Positions 43,269 through 52,025 of a DNA stretch of 64,000 nucleotides are shown one piece after another; within the stretch, counting starts at the first letter, position 1; each line of letters starts with the position of its first letter. Made by a program: the position numbers and the translations under genes. Below the pieces are notes generated by a model. That model worked only from the letters and a program-made list of their open reading frames with translations. It ran no database searches and had not been told where the DNA came from. Source of the DNA: Haloferax sp. Q22 (GTDB lineage: Archaea; Halobacteriota; Halobacteria; Halobacteriales; Haloferacaceae). The stretch covers positions 118,443 through 182,442 of the forward strand of contig NZ_LOEP01000014.1 of NCBI RefSeq assembly GCF_001482285.1, given 5' to 3'.

Positions 43269-44291
43269 ATGGAAATCCCATCCAATACACTGAAACGTGC
43301 GAGTATCGCCCTCCTCGTCGCGCTCTTGATGACGACAGCCGGTTGTTCGTCATTCGCTGGCGGCGACGCAGGAGACACGGCAGCGGCGAACGAAACCGCC
43401 GAAACGACGGAGATGACGACTTCTGACGTTGAGACGACCGCCAACGACACGGCGTCTTCGGACGACGTGACGAACGAGTCGTCGGATTCCGGCTCCGATT
43501 CCGACTCTGACTCCGACTCCGACCACGACTCACACAGCCACGACTCGACGACGAACGCCAGTAATGAGTCGTCCGTCGACGCGGCGTACACCGGTCAGAT
43601 GGCCGTTGTGGTCGCCGGCGAGCGCGTGAGCCTCACGGAGGACCTCGACGAGGACGCGCCGATTCACATGAGCGACGTCGACTCGTGGCACACCAACGAG
43701 AGCACGACGCTCGCGGCGGCGCTCGACGCGGCCGATGTCAACGCCACCGAGTCGTCGCTGACCTACGACGGCGAGACCTACGAGGAGTCCGAAAACGGGA
43801 CGAAGCTCATCTACCGCGTGGACAGCCACGAGGTCGACCCCGAGGAGTACACGCTCGAATCGGACGACAAGGTGTGGGTGCTCGCCGTGACCGACGACTC
43901 GAACGTCACCACCCCCGGCGAGTACATCCCGCCGGAACAGCTCCACGTCCACGGGACCATCGACTTCACCGTCGACGGCGAACGGCTCGACTTTAGCCGC
44001 GACAAGTACCAGCGGGCGGGTCACAACGACCACTTCCACTTCGAGGGCGGTCACGCGAACCCGTGGCACGCGCACTCCGCGCACGTCACGCTCGCCTACG
44101 GCATGTCGACGCTCGACGGCATCAACATGACCGACGAGGGCGTCACCTACAACGGGACGACCTACGCGTACGACGGTGACGGTGACAACGCGACTGCGAA
44201 CGTCACCGTGAACGGCGAGTCCGTCGACCCCACCGACTACTACCTCAAGAACGGCGACTCGGTCTCTATCGAGATAGCGTCTTCCGACTAA
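43269..44291 (+). CDS. histidine-rich lipoprotein, hypothetical
   Basis: About 340 residues. A lipobox LMTTAGC follows a short hydrophobic leader (ASIALLVALLMTTAGC). A long acidic Ser/Asp/Thr linker includes SGSDSDSDSDSDHDSHSHD. Two similar beta-rich halves carry ubiquitin-like/DUF4430-like text such as TLAAALDAADVNATESSLTY. A His-rich stretch, HNDHFHFEGGHANPWHAHS, could bind metal such as copper or zinc. ATG 43269 is chosen; an in-frame GTG at 43236 sits inside the promoter element. I do not recognise the family. The N-x-S/T density suggests N-glycosylation. Confidence 0.7.
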   Translation: MEIPSNTLKRASIALLVALLMTTAGCSSFAGGDAGDTAAANETAETTEMTTSDVETTANDTASSDDVTNESSDSGSDSDSDSDSDHDSHSHDSTTNASNESSVDAAYTGQMAVVVAGERVSLTEDLDEDAPIHMSDVDSWHTNESTTLAAALDAADVNATESSLTYDGETYEESENGTKLIYRVDSHEVDPEEYTLESDDKVWVLAVTDDSNVTTPGEYIPPEQLHVHGTIDFTVDGERLDFSRDKYQRAGHNDHFHFEGGHANPWHAHSAHVTLAYGMSTLDGINMTDEGVTYNGTTYAYDGDGDNATANVTVNGESVDPTDYYLKNGDSVSIEIASSD

Positions 44292-44421
44292 TCTCCCGCG
44301 TTCGTTTATTTATGTACACGAATCACCGAACAGCAGGCGGTCTACGACTGATACGACGTTCGTCTCCGCGCGTCGCACCGGCGCGGACCCCCGACGAGAG
44401 CGGCGCAGACGGGTGGTGTGA

Positions 44422-46977
44422 ATGAAGCGGAACATGGTCACCGCGTTCCTCTCTATCTTCGGGGGGCGCATCTTCATCGTGCTGTCTTCGGTGGTCCTCA
44501 CGCCGCTTCTCATCACGACACTCGGGTTCGAACTGTACGGTCGCTACGGCACCCTCACCGCCGTCTTCGGTATCTCGACTATCTTGATGAGTTCCGGCAT
44601 CAACAGCGGTGCCCGGAAGTTCCTCGCCGAAGACCGCTCGATCTCCGACTGGCAGACCCACGTGTTCGGCTACTACTTCCGCCTCGGGACGGTCCTCGCG
44701 GTACTGACCGCGCTCGCGTTCGCCGCCGCCGCGCGATTCGGCGTCGTCACCCGATTCCTCGGTCCGGAGTACGTCGTCGGCTTCTACGGCCTCGCCGGAC
44801 TCACCATCGCGACGCAGTTCCGCGAGTACGCCCGCCGGTCCCTGATGGGACTCAAACAGGAGCACCTCTCGGAGCCGCTTCGGGTGCTCAACAAGGTCGG
44901 AACCCGGCTCGCGCTCATCGGTATCGCCTACCTCGGATACGAAATCGGGGGGCTGATGGTCGGCCTCATCGTCGTCAACAGCCTCGTCGCGCTCCTCGCG
45001 CTGTGGTGGGTCCGCAAGAACGTCTCGCTTCGCGGCATCTTCAGCACGACGCCGCGGGAGTTCCCGACGAAGGAGCTGTTCAGTTTCAACCACCTCTCGG
45101 TGGTCTACATGCTATTTCTCACGTCGATGTACCACGTCGACGTGCTGATGCTGGCGTCCCACGTCACGGAGACGCGCGTCGGTTACTACAAGTCCGCACT
45201 GGTCATCAGCCAGTTCCTCTGGGTCATCCCCCGCTCGATTCAGTCGATGCTCGTGCAGTCCGTCTCGGACCTGTGGGCGGACGAACGAATCGACCAGATA
45301 AACGAAATCGCCTCTCGCGTCACCCGCTACGGGATGCTCGTCATCGTCCTCCTCTCGCTCGGGCTGGCGGCGCTCGCGAAGGACTTCGTCCCGCTGTACC
45401 TCGGTTCGGGGTCGATGCCCGTCGTCACGCCGCTTCTCATCCTGCTCCCGGGGACCATCGGCTTCGCGGTCGTTCGCCCCATCCTCGCCATCAGCCACGC
45501 GAAGGCCGACATGAAGCCGCTCATCGCGGCGACCGGTGCCGCGGCGGTTCTGAACATCGTCTTGAACGTGGTTCTCATCCCGCGTCACGGCATTCTCGGG
45601 GCCGCCGTGGCGACGACCATCGGCTACTCCTCGCTCCCGGTGTTCAACCTCGCCAGCGCGCGCTACCTCGGGTTCAAGCCGTTTTCCGACGCTCGACTCG
45701 TGCGAGTGCTCGCGACGGGGTTCATCTCCGGAGTCCCCATCTTCCTGCTCTCGATGACCATCGAGAGCAGTCTCCTCGCGTTGGTCGTCGTCCCCATTAT
45801 CGGCCTCCTCGTCTTCGTGACGGTGGCGTTCGTGGTCGGGGCCGTGGACGCCGACGAGGCGCTGGACCTGCTGAGTTCGCTTCCCGACCCGGTTGGTTCC
45901 CGCGCCACCGCGATTCGCGTCCGTCGCGGCGGCGGTAGCGCCAACGCCGGGACTCCCGCGTGGGGCAACGAACCCTGGGCCGACCGGCACAAAAACACGC
46001 TGCAACGCGTCCTGCTCGTCGCCGGCGTCCTGCTCTCGCTCTCCGGTGTCGCGCTCGCCGTCGGCGTCCCCAGCGTCGGCATCGCCCCCTCGGTCGACGG
46101 CGACTCGCCGGTACCGCAGGTGAACAACACCACCCCGGTCACCGACACGCCGATGCCGACGACCGATACGCCGGTGACGACGACGCCGCCGACCGAGACG
46201 GATACGGGGACGACCGACACGGCGACATCGACGAACACCACCAGTCCGCCGTCGAATACGACGACGACCGAGTCGGACGACGGCGGCGGCTGGCTCTGGG
46301 GCGGTGACGACGACGATGACGACGACGGCGATGATAGCGACGACCAGACGACAACCGCGTCACCAACAGCGACGGAGACGCCATCGAACAACACGACGAC
46401 AGCGACGACGACCGCGTCACCGACGACGACGGACACACCGTCGAACAACACGACGACAACGACCACTTCGTCGCCGACGACGACGGACACACCGTCGAAC
46501 AACACGACGACAACGACGACGACCTCGTCACCAACGACGACAGATACGACCACCACAACGACCGACACAGCTACGACAACGACCGACACAGCCACGACAA
46601 CGACCGACACCGCCACAGACACGACGACTACGACCACAGAGACGACGACAGCGACGAATACAACCACGACTGAGACGACGACCACGGATACGACGACCGA
46701 CACGACGACGACCACAGATACCACGACAACGTCCACGGACACCGACACCACGACGACGGATACGTCCACGACCGACACCGCGACGACAGACACGACAGCG
46801 ACCGATACCACCACGACATCGAATACGACCGACAGCGGGTCGACGCTCCTGATGACGCAACCGCTTTCGGCGGTCGAGTGGCTCGATTTGCAGTCGTCTC
46901 CGCTCGGCGGGTCGCCGTGGTTCCACTCGGTTCTGTTCGTGGGAATCGTGGCGCTCGCCGGTCGAAGCGCGCGCTAA
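44422..46977 (+). CDS. polysaccharide flippase (Wzx/MATE-like) with a Thr-rich C-terminal extension
   Basis: An 851-residue protein. Residues 1-480 are a complete flippase: NMVTAFLSIFGGRIFIVLSS at the start, then 12-14 helices with GFELYGRYGTLTAVFG and VIPRSIQSMLVQSVSDLWAD. The normal family length is 400-500. Beyond it come a short soluble part, a helix (LQRVLLVAGVLLSLSGVALA), an Asp-rich block and about 230 residues of Thr/Ser/Asp/Pro tandem repeats, then a last hydrophobic segment and a basic end (VLFVGIVALAGRSAR). The flippase part moves lipid-linked oligosaccharide across the membrane. The tail may be a glycosylated stalk reaching into the surface layer. Such an extension is unusual for flippases. 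Confidence 0.85.
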   Translation: MKRNMVTAFLSIFGGRIFIVLSSVVLTPLLITTLGFELYGRYGTLTAVFGISTILMSSGINSGARKFLAEDRSISDWQTHVFGYYFRLGTVLAVLTALAFAAAARFGVVTRFLGPEYVVGFYGLAGLTIATQFREYARRSLMGLKQEHLSEPLRVLNKVGTRLALIGIAYLGYEIGGLMVGLIVVNSLVALLALWWVRKNVSLRGIFSTTPREFPTKELFSFNHLSVVYMLFLTSMYHVDVLMLASHVTETRVGYYKSALVISQFLWVIPRSIQSMLVQSVSDLWADERIDQINEIASRVTRYGMLVIVLLSLGLAALAKDFVPLYLGSGSMPVVTPLLILLPGTIGFAVVRPILAISHAKADMKPLIAATGAAAVLNIVLNVVLIPRHGILGAAVATTIGYSSLPVFNLASARYLGFKPFSDARLVRVLATGFISGVPIFLLSMTIESSLLALVVVPIIGLLVFVTVAFVVGAVDADEALDLLSSLPDPVGSRATAIRVRRGGGSANAGTPAWGNEPWADRHKNTLQRVLLVAGVLLSLSGVALAVGVPSVGIAPSVDGDSPVPQVNNTTPVTDTPMPTTDTPVTTTPPTETDTGTTDTATSTNTTSPPSNTTTTESDDGGGWLWGGDDDDDDDGDDSDDQTTTASPTATETPSNNTTTATTTASPTTTDTPSNNTTTTTTSSPTTTDTPSNNTTTTTTTSSPTTTDTTTTTTDTATTTTDTATTTTDTATDTTTTTTETTTATNTTTTETTTTDTTTDTTTTTDTTTTSTDTDTTTTDTSTTDTATTDTTATDTTTTSNTTDSGSTLLMTQPLSAVEWLDLQSSPLGGSPWFHSVLFVGIVALAGRSAR
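46134..46845 (+). repeat. Thr-rich coding tandem repeats
   Basis: Inside the flippase gene the ACN-rich sequence forms tandem units. Three copies of a TPSNNTTT block lie 57 and 54 bp apart (at 46378, 46435 and 46489), and shorter 21-bp units (TTTTDTA) follow near 46555-46620. Copy-number variation by slippage or recombination is likely. Confidence 0.8.
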
Positions 46978-47079
46978 CGGGCCGTCTGGATTTTTTGACG
47001 CCGACCGTCGGACCCGAGTGCTACGCGGACCGCCTCCCGACAGAAACAGATAGCGCGGTTCTGGTGCCGTTCCGGAGCC

Positions 47080-48303
47080 TTACTGCGCGGCGACGGCTTG
47101 CCGCTCGCTCCCGGTCTCGTCGAGGACTTCGACGTAGAGGTCGGCGATGTCCTCGCAGACGTTCTCCCACGTGCACTCGTTCGCGTACGCCTGAATCGCG
47201 TCCGCGTCCCACCGCTTGTGAAGGGCATCGATGACGGCGTCGGCGAGTTCGTCGTGCGACTCCGGCCCCTCGACGAGGAAGCCGTAGTCGTCGCTCGTGA
47301 CGACCTCTTCGCTCCCGCCGTTTTTCGTCGCGACGACCGGCGTCCCGCAGGCCATCGCTTCCAGTTGGACGACGCCGAAGCTCTCGCTGTAGCTGGGGAG
47401 GACGAACACGTCGGCCGCGTTCATCCAGTCGTTGAGCGTCCCCGACTCGACGTAGCCGAGCAGGTCGGTCCGGTCGTCGATACCGAGTTCCGCGGCGAGC
47501 GATTCGAGTTCGTCGCGCATGCCGCCCTGCCCGCCGATGACGAGTCTCGCTTCGGGTTCGGAGTCGCGGACTCGCGTCATCGCTCGCATCAGGTGCTGGA
47601 AGCCCTTCCGCGGTTTCAGCGTCCCGAGCGCGAAGACGATGGGTTCGTCGTCGCCGATGCCGAGTCGCTCGCGGGCCGCGGCGGTGGAGATGCGCTCGAA
47701 CACGTCGGTGTCGTAGCCGTTGGGGATGTGGACCACGTCGTCGTTGTAGGCCTCCAGTTTCGAGCGGTCGCGCCGGTTGACGCGAACGAGCCGGTCGGCG
47801 TCGGTCCACGCTCGCTTCAGCCGGGCGTTGTCGGAGTCGAGTTGTGTTTGGAACCAGTTGCGGTTGGCGTGGACGGTGAGGACGTACGGGATGCCGAGTT
47901 CCTCCTTCAGGCGCGCGCCGACGTACCCGGAGGTCCACGTCATGTGGCAGTGAATCAGGTCGAACGAGACAGGATGGTCCGCCAGTTTCTTGCGGACTTT
48001 CCGGGCGTGTTGCTGTCCGAGGATGTGCTCGCGCTGCGCGTCCACCGGGAGGTACATAAGCGGGGTCTCGATGACGTGTACGTTGTCGGGCACGTCCGTC
48101 GTGGCGATTTTGGCGTCTCTTCCGAACCCCTCGCCGCCGCCCACGGGGAGCCGAGATGCCACGTCGGCGAACCAGTTGTACCTGACGCAGACGGTAACGG
48201 AATCGAAGTACTCCGCGAGCACGTCGACCTGCGACTTGACGAAGTGTTTGTAGCCGTGTGAGACGACGAGGAGGTCCTTATCGGCCAGTCGGTCGTGGTC
48301 CAT
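47080..48303 (-). CDS. GT4 family glycosyltransferase
   Basis: A 407-residue GT-B fold enzyme. The N-terminal domain (DLLVVSHGYKHFVKSQVDVL) includes HCHMTWTSGYVGARL. The C-terminal donor-binding domain has VFALGTLKPRKGFQHLMRAM and the E-x7-E motif in SYSESFGVVQLEAMACGTPV. It adds a sugar with retention of configuration to a lipid-linked acceptor in the surface-glycan pathway. Its promoter element lies 28 bp upstream on the same strand. Confidence 0.94.
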   Translation of the reverse strand: MDHDRLADKDLLVVSHGYKHFVKSQVDVLAEYFDSVTVCVRYNWFADVASRLPVGGGEGFGRDAKIATTDVPDNVHVIETPLMYLPVDAQREHILGQQHARKVRKKLADHPVSFDLIHCHMTWTSGYVGARLKEELGIPYVLTVHANRNWFQTQLDSDNARLKRAWTDADRLVRVNRRDRSKLEAYNDDVVHIPNGYDTDVFERISTAAARERLGIGDDEPIVFALGTLKPRKGFQHLMRAMTRVRDSEPEARLVIGGQGGMRDELESLAAELGIDDRTDLLGYVESGTLNDWMNAADVFVLPSYSESFGVVQLEAMACGTPVVATKNGGSEEVVTSDDYGFLVEGPESHDELADAVIDALHKRWDADAIQAYANECTWENVCEDIADLYVEVLDETGSERQAVAAQ

Positions 48304-48330
48304 GCGTTACCCGCAGTTGCGTACCGACCC

Positions 48331-48352
48331 CCATGATTATCGGGTCGGTAAG
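48331..48352 (-). promoter_or_regulatory. shared surface-locus promoter element, copy 8
   Basis: On the minus strand CTTACC, then ATAATCATGG with the 8-nt gap, 28 bp from the GT4 start. Confidence 0.65.
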
Positions 48353-48363
48353 ATCCGTTCGTC

Positions 48364-49992
48364 TCAGACGGGTGGCAGTTCGGTGTTGTCGACGACGAAC
48401 CCCTCCGCGCCGCCGTCGATGTAGCCGCCGTAGAGCACCGAGTCCATGACGACCACGTCGGTCCCCTGCGAGTACAGCTTCATGGCTTGTCGCCCGCCGA
48501 GGGACCGCGCGGTGATGCCGTCGAAGCGCGTCCGGTTGCCCTTGTTGATGAAGGGGTGGTGCGTCGCCTCGTAGGTCCCGCCGACGAACAGGGCGTCGTC
48601 CGCGAGAATCTCGGCGCAGCGCCGGTAGCTCTCGCCGGGTTGGTGGACGGTCAGGTTCTCGAACCGGGCGTTCGCGCGCTCGACGCGAATCGCCTCGCGC
48701 TGGCCGTCGCCGGGTGCAGAGCCGGTGATGGTGACGTTCTTGACGAGCACCATCGGGTCCTCCGGAAGGTTTTGTCCCTGAAGGTAGATAGCGAAGTTCG
48801 ACCCGTGGATGTCGATGGTCGTGTCGAGGACTTCGAGGCGACCCGCCCCGGGAGTCACCTGAATGCCGCGCGCACAGCCCTCGTCGTCGTTGAGGACGAT
48901 GCTGCAGTTCTTGATGACCGAGGTCTGCGCGTCGTCGAGGACGCGAATGGCGTTCTCCGCGGAACCGGTGACTTCGACGGTGGTGTCTTCGATGCGGAGG
49001 TCAGCCCCGTCGTCGAGGCGGATACCGCGCTGGCTGATGCCGGGGACGAGTTCGTCGATGACGACCGTCGCGCCGCGGACGCTGCTGCCGTACCCCTTGA
49101 GCCGAATCGAGGAGACGGTGCTGTTCTTGTACGTCCCGCCCTCGACGTGGACGACGCCCTTCGAACCCGAGACGTACAGCCCGTTGTCCGGGAACCGACC
49201 GAGTTCGCAGTCGACGAAGCGGAGCGTCCCCGCGCTGTTCGGGTCGATGAGTATCCCGGTGGGGCCGAGGTTGATGTCGCCGATGGTGTCTTTCGTGAAC
49301 GCCGCGCCGTCGGGCGCGCTGAATCGCTCGACGGTGCCGGTCCCGCCGGCCGTGGTCACGCTGAACAGCGCCGGACCGAGGGTTCCGGTGTCGTGTTCGC
49401 CCGCGATGGTGATGTCGCGGACTTCGAGCCCGTCCGTGACGTAGGCCTCGATGGCCCGAATCCCGGTCTGCGGGGCGGTGAAATCGAACGTGAACCCCTC
49501 GAAGAGGAGGTCTCTGCCTGGGGCGTAGATGACGCCGAGCCGGAAGAACCGGGCCGCGCCGGTGAACTCGCCCTCGGTGACGACGTTGCTGTCGATGGCG
49601 TCGATTCGGCCGTGCGTGAGCGTCGCGTTCGGCCCGTAGAACCCGAGGTTCTCGAATCCGGTCTTTCGGAGTTGCCTGTGCATCAGGTATCGCCCCTCCG
49701 GGAAGACCAGGAGCGTGTCGTCCGCGACGTGCCGCGAGAGCACGTCGTCGATGGGTTCGACGCCCTTCGGGTCGGCTCCCGCGTCGACGACGTTGACGAC
49801 GTTCGAGAACCGGTCGAGGTACGCCTGCGGAACGTCGACGCTCATCGTGTTCGCCTCGACGCTGTTGACGGGGTGCGACAGATAGCTTCCGACCGCGAGG
49901 GTGCCGACGGCTCCGAGGAGATACGAGCGCCGCGTAAGCTTCGGGCCCCGGGAGTCATTCGCGTCGGTATCGTCAGATTGCGTGAATCTCAT
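48364..49992 (-). CDS. Tat-exported right-handed beta-helix protein (pectate-lyase-like fold), first copy
   Basis: A 542-residue protein. TRRSYLLGAVGTLAVGSYLS is a Tat leader. NVVDAGADPKGVEPIDDVL is the usual start of pectate-lyase superfamily 3-type helices. The middle shows repeating strand/turn text with many NCSI, VEVTG and IRLKGYGSS segments of parallel beta-helix coils. There is no lipobox, so it may be free or attached through the C-terminus. Such proteins are polysaccharide lyases, epimerases or depolymerases. The next genes on this strand are a GT2 and a second beta-helix protein, which supports remodelling of the exported glycan. Catalytic residues cannot be assigned by eye. Confidence 0.8.
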   Translation of the reverse strand: MRFTQSDDTDANDSRGPKLTRRSYLLGAVGTLAVGSYLSHPVNSVEANTMSVDVPQAYLDRFSNVVNVVDAGADPKGVEPIDDVLSRHVADDTLLVFPEGRYLMHRQLRKTGFENLGFYGPNATLTHGRIDAIDSNVVTEGEFTGAARFFRLGVIYAPGRDLLFEGFTFDFTAPQTGIRAIEAYVTDGLEVRDITIAGEHDTGTLGPALFSVTTAGGTGTVERFSAPDGAAFTKDTIGDINLGPTGILIDPNSAGTLRFVDCELGRFPDNGLYVSGSKGVVHVEGGTYKNSTVSSIRLKGYGSSVRGATVVIDELVPGISQRGIRLDDGADLRIEDTTVEVTGSAENAIRVLDDAQTSVIKNCSIVLNDDEGCARGIQVTPGAGRLEVLDTTIDIHGSNFAIYLQGQNLPEDPMVLVKNVTITGSAPGDGQREAIRVERANARFENLTVHQPGESYRRCAEILADDALFVGGTYEATHHPFINKGNRTRFDGITARSLGGRQAMKLYSQGTDVVVMDSVLYGGYIDGGAEGFVVDNTELPPV

Positions 49993-50097
49993 ACAACCGA
50001 GAACGTCGTATACTCACGAACGTTCCCGGCTTCACATGTTCAGCCTTTAAGTATGTCTGCGGATTTCGGCGGCCTTCGGCCCCCGATTCGACTCGGG

Positions 50098-51129
50098 TTA
50101 CTCGCTCGGAACCTCGGTCTCGTAGGTGTCGTCGTCGACCCGGATTTCGAGCGCTTCGTTGTCGTTGTGGTCGAGGACCGTGCCGAAAAGCAGGAACGTG
50201 ATACCGAAGAGAAGACCGATTGCCCAACTGCCGAGGCTGGGTGAGTCGTCGTCGCCGTCGCCACCCGTCAGTCCCGAGCCGATGAGGCCGATGGCCGCGA
50301 CGCCCGCGATGACAGTTCCGAGGTAGTAGAACGCCGCGAGCGGGTGGAAGTCGCGGAGCATGTACTTGTTTTTCAGCCGCCAGAAGTAGTTCCGGAGCAG
50401 CATGCTCGAGACGCGGGGGACGTACTCGCTGTAGTTGATGTGGCTCTTCCAGTCGTCGTCGTACAGGTACTCCGCGGAGCAGGCGATGTCCGCGACCCGA
50501 AGGTTCTCGGCGTTGAGTTTGACGAGCAGGTCGTTGCAGTAGCCGTAGTACTCGTACATGTTCTCGATGTCGGCCTGCCGAAGCGCCTCGTGGGAAATCG
50601 CGGTGTAGCCGTTCTGCGGGTCCATCGTCTTCCAGTAGCCGCTGGCGAACTTCGTCAGGTACGAGAGGATGGAGTTACCGACGAGTCGATAGCCCGGCAT
50701 GGCGTCGAGGTCCGACTGCTCCATGAATCGGTTGCCCTTCGCGTAGTCGGCGTCGCCCTCCGCGATGGGGTCGAGATACTTCGCCAGTTCGTTGGGGTTC
50801 ATCTGCCCGTCGCCGCCGAGGACGGCCGTGATATCGACTTCGTCTTCCAGCGCGTGGAGGTAACCGGTCTTAAGCGCGCCGCCGACCCCGCGGTTCTCCT
50901 CGTGTTGAATCGGGACGACCACGTCGTCGTACGCCGTCGCTTCGGGGGTGTGGTCCTCGTTGAACGCGTCGGCGTGCGTCACGATTTCGTCCCACGTCCC
51001 GTCTGTCGACCCGTCGTCGACGACGTAGGCCAGGTCGACGAACGAGGGGAGAGTGTCGATGACGTCCCCGACGTAACCCGCTTCGTTGTAGGCCGGCACG
51101 ACGACGGCGATTGAGTTGTCTTTGTACAT
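50098..51129 (-). CDS. GT2 glycosyltransferase with C-terminal helices (dolichol-phosphate sugar synthase-like)
   Basis: A 343-residue protein. AVVVPAYNEAGYVGDVIDTL, VVDDGSTDGTWDEI and the D-x-D-like LGGDGQMNPNELAKYLDP are GT2/DPM signatures. HEENRGVGGALKTGYLHAL is the typical G-x-G region. The C-terminal part has two helices (YYLGTVIAGVAAIGLIGSGL and AIGLLFGITFLLFGTVL) and a charged tail. The protein likely makes a polyprenyl-phosphate sugar used on the outer membrane face. Confidence 0.92.
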   Translation of the reverse strand: MYKDNSIAVVVPAYNEAGYVGDVIDTLPSFVDLAYVVDDGSTDGTWDEIVTHADAFNEDHTPEATAYDDVVVPIQHEENRGVGGALKTGYLHALEDEVDITAVLGGDGQMNPNELAKYLDPIAEGDADYAKGNRFMEQSDLDAMPGYRLVGNSILSYLTKFASGYWKTMDPQNGYTAISHEALRQADIENMYEYYGYCNDLLVKLNAENLRVADIACSAEYLYDDDWKSHINYSEYVPRVSSMLLRNYFWRLKNKYMLRDFHPLAAFYYLGTVIAGVAAIGLIGSGLTGGDGDDDSPSLGSWAIGLLFGITFLLFGTVLDHNDNEALEIRVDDDTYETEVPSE

Positions 51130-51168
51130 TGTAGTCGGAGTCCTACCGAACTGTGGACGTTTCGGTGT

Positions 51169-51189
51169 CGTTATTATGGGTATCGTAGT
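51169..51189 (-). promoter_or_regulatory. shared surface-locus promoter element, weaker copy
   Basis: On the minus strand ACTACG, then ATAATAACG with the 8-nt gap, 40 bp from the start of the GT2 gene. The second box is perfect and the first has two mismatches, as in the weaker copy at 43215. Confidence 0.5.
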
Positions 51190-51246
51190 TGCTCACAGCC
51201 CGCCGACAGGTTCGGGAGCGACCCCGCGGAGACGCGGCTACAGACG

Positions 51247-51267
51247 CTTATCACCCGCATAATAACC
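51247..51267 (+). promoter_or_regulatory. shared surface-locus promoter element, copy 9
   Basis: CTTATC, then ATAATAACC with the 8-nt gap, 26 bp before the ATG of the second HTH_10 regulator. Confidence 0.7.
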
Positions 51268-51292
51268 CGTACCGATTATCGAACAACAGGCG

Positions 51293-51964
51293 ATGCACGA
51301 GGACCGAAGGGGGGACGACGCTCGACCGATATACTTGGAGATAACGCTTGAGGACCCGAGGCTGATTCTCTCGTCGTTCGTCACGGGACACCGGGGGCCG
51401 GTCGAACTCGAATTCCAACCGACCGAGGGATTTGGCTGGGACTGCGCGTTCGTCGTTGTCGAACAGGGTCCCGTCGATTCAGTCGGGGCGTCCCTCGTCG
51501 TCGACCCGACCGTGATAGAGGCGGATTTCCTCGGTTCCGTCGGCTCCGACCACCGGTTTCGCGTCCTCTTCGGGAGCGGCGTCCGCCTGATTCCCCCGTC
51601 CTCGACGGAGATGGGCGTTCGGGTCATCTCCGTTCGACACAAAGACGGCAGGTGGTCCATCCAGATGCACCTCCCCGCTCACTCGACGCTGCACCGCGTC
51701 CAAGAACACTACCACGACAACGATATCTCATTCCGGGTAAAGCGCCTCCACGTCGCCCGCGACACCGACGTGGGGACCGAGACGGCGCTCCTCCCGGGGC
51801 AGCGCAAGGCGCTTCTCGTCGCCCACGAACACGGTTATTTCGAGGTCCCACGGCGGTCCTCGCAGGGCGAACTCGCGGCCATCCTCGGCATCTCCAAGTC
51901 GGGGGTCTCACAGCGGATTCGCCGGGCCATCTCGCGACTCATCGAGGCGACGCTGTCGCCGTGA
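51293..51964 (+). CDS. HTH_10 (Bat-like) transcriptional regulator, second copy
   Basis: A 223-residue protein with the same plan as the one at 30138. The sensor region occupies about 150 residues (TLEDPRLILSSFVTGHRGPV); the C-terminal HTH_10 reads LLPGQRKALLVAHEHGYFEV, then GELAAILGISKSGVSQRIRR. The ATG lies 26 bp behind the shared promoter element. Like its paralog it may activate other copies, or itself. It sits alone on the plus strand between minus-strand glycan genes. Confidence 0.88.
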   Translation: MHEDRRGDDARPIYLEITLEDPRLILSSFVTGHRGPVELEFQPTEGFGWDCAFVVVEQGPVDSVGASLVVDPTVIEADFLGSVGSDHRFRVLFGSGVRLIPPSSTEMGVRVISVRHKDGRWSIQMHLPAHSTLHRVQEHYHDNDISFRVKRLHVARDTDVGTETALLPGQRKALLVAHEHGYFEVPRRSSQGELAAILGISKSGVSQRIRRAISRLIEATLSP

Positions 51965-52025
51965 CTCCAGCCGGCCGCAGAGAGAGGTGAGTCGCGGCGG
52001 GGACTCGGGGCCAAACCGTCGTGGC

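Noticed and set aside
46378..46550. The 54-57 bp repeats as a CRISPR-like array
   Set aside because: The units are contiguous, in frame, encode Thr-rich protein and have no unique spacers.
46131..46850. Long minus-strand frame rich in Val/Ser opposite the flippase tail
   Set aside because: It is the complement of ACN (Thr) repeats, not a protein in its own right.
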